A stretch of DNA of 39,504 nucleotides from an uncultured Candidatus Saccharibacteria bacterium. Lineage in GTDB: Bacteria; Patescibacteriota; Saccharimonadia; Saccharimonadales; Saccharimonadaceae. The notes beneath the pieces were generated by a model. The model made no database searches and was not told the DNA's origin. It saw only the letters and a list, made by a program, of their open reading frames with translations. A program made the position numbers and the translations under genes. This document shows, one piece after another, positions 35,666 through 39,504 of the stretch. Each line of letters begins with the position of its first letter. Positions within the stretch are counted from its first letter, which is position 1. The DNA lies in the NCBI GenBank assembly GCA_947166405.1, contig CAMVEA010000006.1, positions 1-39,504 on the forward strand, read 5' to 3'.

Positions 35666-37405
35666 CTACTGCGCTAGGCAGCGGACGCTAAATCCGGCGT
35701 ACTTATTGTAGTAGTCGGACGGGCGGACGCCGCTACTGTAGAAGCTCAAGTAGTACGCGAAGTAGCTATTGTACGCAGACTTAGACCAGTAGCTGCCGTT
35801 GCTACCTCGACTGTCGACCGACGAGCCGTAGACGATGCCGGGGTAGAGGAAATTATTTGGATAAGACCGGTAGGCGGCAGACATAACAGTGCCAGTAGGA
35901 GTAGTACTAGAGCTAGATGTTGAGCCAGTACCACCAAGTGCTATGTCAAGCAAACCAAAGTTCATACTTGCACTTCCACTAGTTGGAAGTGTCCAACCTG
36001 TAGGACATAGGTCACCAGCCGTATTACCACTAGACTTGGAATAAGTACCATTATCAGCAGTAGCAGAATACCAGTTGTAGTAGTTGCCATAGGAATAGGT
36101 ATTAGCAGAAGTTGCTGGGTTTGCTCCTCTTTCTGTGGTATTCCCAGTGTATAGCATGGATTGGTCATAGCAAGCAGCATCTGCACTTGTACACCATGCA
36201 GTAGAAGATGGGTTAGTTGAAGCAGAGAGATGGTTAGAGGTAGTTGGGTTAGTTGCATCGTATATATTGGTAAGTGGTAATGATGGATTGTTGGTGTTAG
36301 TAGCTGATAGTTCTATATCATTGTTACTGCTGTCTTTATCAGCTAGGCGTAGGTTCTCAATCATCCAGCACTTACCGTCTGCGAGTTTGGCGATGGCATA
36401 GGTGTTGTTGTCACGCTGGTCTGTAAGGGCGGAGACGGAGGAGAGGTTGGCAGTGCCATCTATTGGAGCGGTAGTGAGGGAATTGCAGACACTGGCTACT
36501 TTGGAGGAGTCTTGCATGCTGCCAGCGGAGCGGACCCAGACGGCATAGAGAGGCATACCAGTGGAGCTTAGATCATCAGTAGTAATAGTCTCGTTAGGAC
36601 CATAGATTTTGCCACTGCCATCCATGGTGGTACTCCAGCCAGCGAAGCCGTAGCCAGAACGAGAATAGTTAGAAGCCATAAGGGTGACTCTAGAGTTACT
36701 TGAAGCAGTTTGCTCGGCCATGGTGCCTTCTGAATCTAAGGCGTTCTCGGAGTAGCAAATCTTGCCAGCATCGCAAGTGATGGGCTGTGGTGTAGGCTCG
36801 GGGTTGGCTACTGCAGTGAAGTTGATAGTGTTAGTATAAGCGCCAGAGGCTTGGATAGTGGAAGCTTTGGCGGCAATCTTGAACTGGACTGGCGTGGAGC
36901 CTGAACCGTCATTGTTGATTAGCTCTGCACCAGAGGCAGCGGTGTAGAGAGGGAGACCAGAATAATTAGACCAGCTAGTACCAGAGTTGGTAGAGTAGCT
37001 ATAGCCCCAAGTGTTGTCGGTAGTGAGACTAGCTAGGCTAGCATCGGTGGCTAGGCTGGTGAAGAGTTTGGTATCATCTACAGTATTGACTAGATTAGTG
37101 CTGGCGTTGGTGGTGTTGCCGGCGGTGGCAGAGAGAGTATAGCCGTACATGTTGTTAGTACCGACATTAATCGTGATAGTATTGCTATCTGCGGAGTTAC
37201 CTGGAGTGAGGTTGTCAATAATAAGATCAGCCGAGGATAGTGAGATGCGGATAGTGGGGTTCCAGGTAAACTGCAGTTCTACATTATCTTGGTAGGTGAG
37301 AGCATATGAATTGCCAGAGAAGCTAGACAAACCATAGATACAAACAAATCCCAACGCAATCATTGCCGAGATTTTTATAGTCTTCTTGCCATTTTTTGCC
37401 CACAT
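35666..37405 (-). CDS. Secreted FISUMP-domain surface protein (candidate DGR target 2)
   Basis: Signal peptide; paralog of 12242-14092 with identical TDQRDNNTYAIAKLADGKCWMIENLRLADKDSSNNDIELSATNTN and GFSVRCLAQ end. Confidence 0.85.
   Translation of the reverse strand: MWAKNGKKTIKISAMIALGFVCIYGLSSFSGNSYALTYQDNVELQFTWNPTIRISLSSADLIIDNLTPGNSADSNTITINVGTNNMYGYTLSATAGNTTNASTNLVNTVDDTKLFTSLATDASLASLTTDNTWGYSYSTNSGTSWSNYSGLPLYTAASGAELINNDGSGSTPVQFKIAAKASTIQASGAYTNTINFTAVANPEPTPQPITCDAGKICYSENALDSEGTMAEQTASSNSRVTLMASNYSRSGYGFAGWSTTMDGSGKIYGPNETITTDDLSSTGMPLYAVWVRSAGSMQDSSKVASVCNSLTTAPIDGTANLSSVSALTDQRDNNTYAIAKLADGKCWMIENLRLADKDSSNNDIELSATNTNNPSLPLTNIYDATNPTTSNHLSASTNPSSTAWCTSADAACYDQSMLYTGNTTERGANPATSANTYSYGNYYNWYSATADNGTYSKSSGNTAGDLCPTGWTLPTSGSASMNFGLLDIALGGTGSTSSSSTTPTGTVMSAAYRSYPNNFLYPGIVYGSSVDSRGSNGSYWSKSAYNSYFAYYLSFYSSGVRPSDYYNKYAGFSVRCLAQ
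35696..35842 (-). other. Candidate DGR variable region VR2
   Basis: Colinear 147-bp counterpart of VR1; changes almost entirely at codon positions 1/2 of NNY codons. Confidence 0.8.
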
Positions 37406-37694
37406 AGTCTACCTCTCTTATGTATTATCGTTTATAGTAGCTCCTTGCAGAAAGTTGAAAACCATACAAAATCATATTTCCACAAGGAGCAGTGCAATAA
37501 CTTCACGCAATCCTTTTTGTATCAATCTAAAGATGATTACAATTATGAAAAGGCCATACAGATCATAGTGTTAGGATTACGCTTAGTATTACTGTTCCAT
37601 TGTATCACAGTTTTGATAAAATAGGGCAAATACATGAAATTCCATGAGATTATGAAGCCGTAAGACATTGGCAAAAATGAGGAATAGACAATCC

Positions 37695-37742
37695 ATTATA
37701 ATCACGACGTTCACCCCTTAAGATAGACGCCGTGATTATAAT
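37695..37742. repeat. Palindrome in the divergent intergenic region between the FISUMP gene and hisS
   Basis: ATTATAATCACG (37695-37706) / CGTGATTATAAT (37731-37742), extendable by ACG/CGC with one mismatch. Confidence 0.75.
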
Positions 37743-37838
37743 ATGCAATAGAAGTATCTGCAACTGTCATAATCGTTTCCATTCATTTTTATCATGATAC
37801 AACAAACAATAGATAGCCAAATATGGTATAATAAACCC

Positions 37839-39176
37839 ATGAAAAGAATAAATACATCCAAAGTCTCCGGCGCTCAAGAACTCCTTCCAGGAGCCCAAGC
37901 CGTTTTCAATAATCTCAAGCAACTCGTATCCGACACCTACCGCTCCCATGGCTATCAAGAGATTGAGACCCCCACCATCGAACGCACCGAGATTCTCCTA
38001 GCCAAAGCCGGCGGCGACACCGAGAAACAAATCTACAAGCTCATCAAGACCGGCGATAAATCCATTGAGTCAGCCGACCAAGCCCTCCGTTTTGACCATA
38101 CAGTTCCCCTCGCCCGTTATGTCGTCGAGCACGAGAGCGATCTAGCCTTCCCATTCAAGGTCTCCCAGCTAGGGCTTAACTACCGAGGTGAGCGCGCCCA
38201 GAAAGGTCGTTTCCGCGAGTTCTATCAGCTCGACATCGACGTCATCGGCCGCACCGAGCTCCCGCTCGCCTACGATGCCGACGTCATTTCTACACTGCTC
38301 TCTGCGCTAAACTCATTCAACCTCGACACTCCCATACTCGCCCGCATCAACAACCGCAAGATTCTCACCGGCCTCCTCGAATCGCTAGATATCGGCGACA
38401 AGACCGCAGAAGTCATGAATATCATCGACCACGCCGAAAAAGTCACACCCGAGAAAACCAAATTCGATTTTGAAACCCTCGGCCTCGACAAAGCCACCGT
38501 CAAAACCCTCCTCAATTTTATAGAGCTAAGTGGTGATCGCTCCACCGTCATCACTACGCTCAACAACCTCGGAATCGACAACCCCACCTTCATCCAAGGC
38601 GTCACTGAGCTCGATCAGGTACTCTACCTCCTCGAATCAGCCAATTTACAAGACCAAATCTGCGCCGACATGAAAATCATCCGCGGCCTCGACTATTACA
38701 CTGGCACCGTATTCGAATTCATCCTTCCCGAGCACAAGAACATCGGCTCCATCGCCGGAGGCGGTCGTTACGACAACCTCACCAAGCACTTCTCCGATCA
38801 ATCCTTCCCAGGCGTTGGCGGTTCCATCGGGCTAACTCGCCTATTCTTTATACTAAGCGAATCCAATCTCCTCGACCCAGTTACCGACAGTCTTCTCGAC
38901 TACGCCATCATTCCAGTATCCGAACACGAATACGACGAGAGCATCAATGTTGCCGACAAACTTCGCGCCAAAGGCCACAAAGTCACCATAGTCTACTCAG
39001 CCAAAAAACTCGGCGACAAACTCTCTTATGCCTCCAAATTAGCCAAAAACGGCATCGTCATCGGCGAATCCGAAATCGCTTCCAAATCTTTCCAAGCTAA
39101 GAATTTCCAAACCGGCGAAATTACCACCATCAACATCGACGTAGTCTCCAATCCAGAAGATTTTTGGGCCGATTAA
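37839..39176 (+). CDS. hisS: Histidyl-tRNA synthetase
   Basis: SGAQELLPGAQAVFNNL, YQEIETPTIERTE, LRFDHTVPLARYV, GRFREFYQLDIDVIG, IIRGLDYYTGTVFEF, IAGGGRYDNL, VGGSIGLTRL. Start at ATG after TATAAT-N6. Confidence 0.96.
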   Translation: MKRINTSKVSGAQELLPGAQAVFNNLKQLVSDTYRSHGYQEIETPTIERTEILLAKAGGDTEKQIYKLIKTGDKSIESADQALRFDHTVPLARYVVEHESDLAFPFKVSQLGLNYRGERAQKGRFREFYQLDIDVIGRTELPLAYDADVISTLLSALNSFNLDTPILARINNRKILTGLLESLDIGDKTAEVMNIIDHAEKVTPEKTKFDFETLGLDKATVKTLLNFIELSGDRSTVITTLNNLGIDNPTFIQGVTELDQVLYLLESANLQDQICADMKIIRGLDYYTGTVFEFILPEHKNIGSIAGGGRYDNLTKHFSDQSFPGVGGSIGLTRLFFILSESNLLDPVTDSLLDYAIIPVSEHEYDESINVADKLRAKGHKVTIVYSAKKLGDKLSYASKLAKNGIVIGESEIASKSFQAKNFQTGEITTINIDVVSNPEDFWAD

Positions 39177-39210
39177 CCGAGATTAACCGAGATTAATCGA
39201 GATTAACCGA
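39171..39210. repeat. 10-bp tandem repeat x4 overlapping the hisS stop
   Basis: GATTAACCGA GATTAACCGA GATTAATCGA GATTAACCGA; the first copy contains the last codon and TAA. Confidence 0.9.
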
Positions 39211-39234
39211 TATCAACCAATAATTCACTAATCC

Positions 39235-39504
39235 CTACTCATCCAAGAACGCACCACTCTGCCTAGACCACAGCTTTGCATAAGCGCCGCCAGTGGCCAA
39301 CAACTGCTTATGCGAGCCCTGTTCCACAATACGCCCATCCGAAAGCACAACAATCTCGTCCAACCCCGCAATTGTCGACAACCGATGCGCTACCACGATT
39401 GACGTCCTACCTTTCATCAGATTCGTCAACGCTTCCTGTATCAGCGCCTCCGACTCTGAATCAAGAGCAGAAGTCGCCTCATCGAGCACCAGTATCGGCG
39501 CATC
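39235..39504 (-). CDS. ABC transporter ATP-binding/permease C-terminal part (runs off window)
   Basis: [21 protein letters not shown]...[34 protein letters not shown]. Confidence 0.92.
   Translation of the reverse strand, partial: DAPILVLDEATSALDSESEALIQEALTNLMKGRTSIVVAHRLSTIAGLDEIVVLSDGRIVEQGSHKQLLATGGAYAKLWSRQSGAFLDE

Overview
The window reads like part of a small Patescibacteria/CPR genome, most likely Saccharibacteria (TM7). That placement is inferred from gene content and style and was not searched. Core genes: rplB(partial)-rplD-rplC cluster with rplW, prfB, a SpoU/TrmH methyltransferase, dus, an Erm/KsgA-like methyltransferase, murD, an M16 peptidase, secA, hpf, serS, rsmA, a YabE-like wall enzyme, a DsbA-like protein, rarA, hisS and an ABC transporter end. 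Between about 26.9 and 37.4 kb is an accessory region with three tRNAs, toxin-like genes, an EcoRI-type methyltransferase plus DUF262-HNH nuclease, a NYN protein and degraded genes. The strongest observation concerns two secreted FISUMP-domain proteins 23 kb apart (12242-14092 and 35666-37405, both minus). Their C-termini carry a 147-bp block where, by hand count, 27 of 29 differences fall on codon positions 1/2 of NNY codons. The block is followed by 45 identical bp including the stop codon. A 60-aa upstream stretch of the same genes is protein-identical and differs only silently. This is the footprint of a diversity-generating retroelement (DGR) acting on two remote variable regions; no reverse transcriptase or template repeat is visible here. 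Other main observations: about 12 genes with TATAAT-N6-9-ATG (leaderless mRNAs), an in-frame palindromic insertion in dus, tandem duplication of tRNA-Phe and tRNA-Val 3' ends, a dense cluster of perfect tight-loop palindromes, structured leaders or ncRNA candidates (rplC leader, 8.64-8.78 kb pseudoknot, 22.25-22.42 kb RNA), a possible toxin/immunity cassette, and transposase and TetR remnants. All alignments and counts were done by eye.
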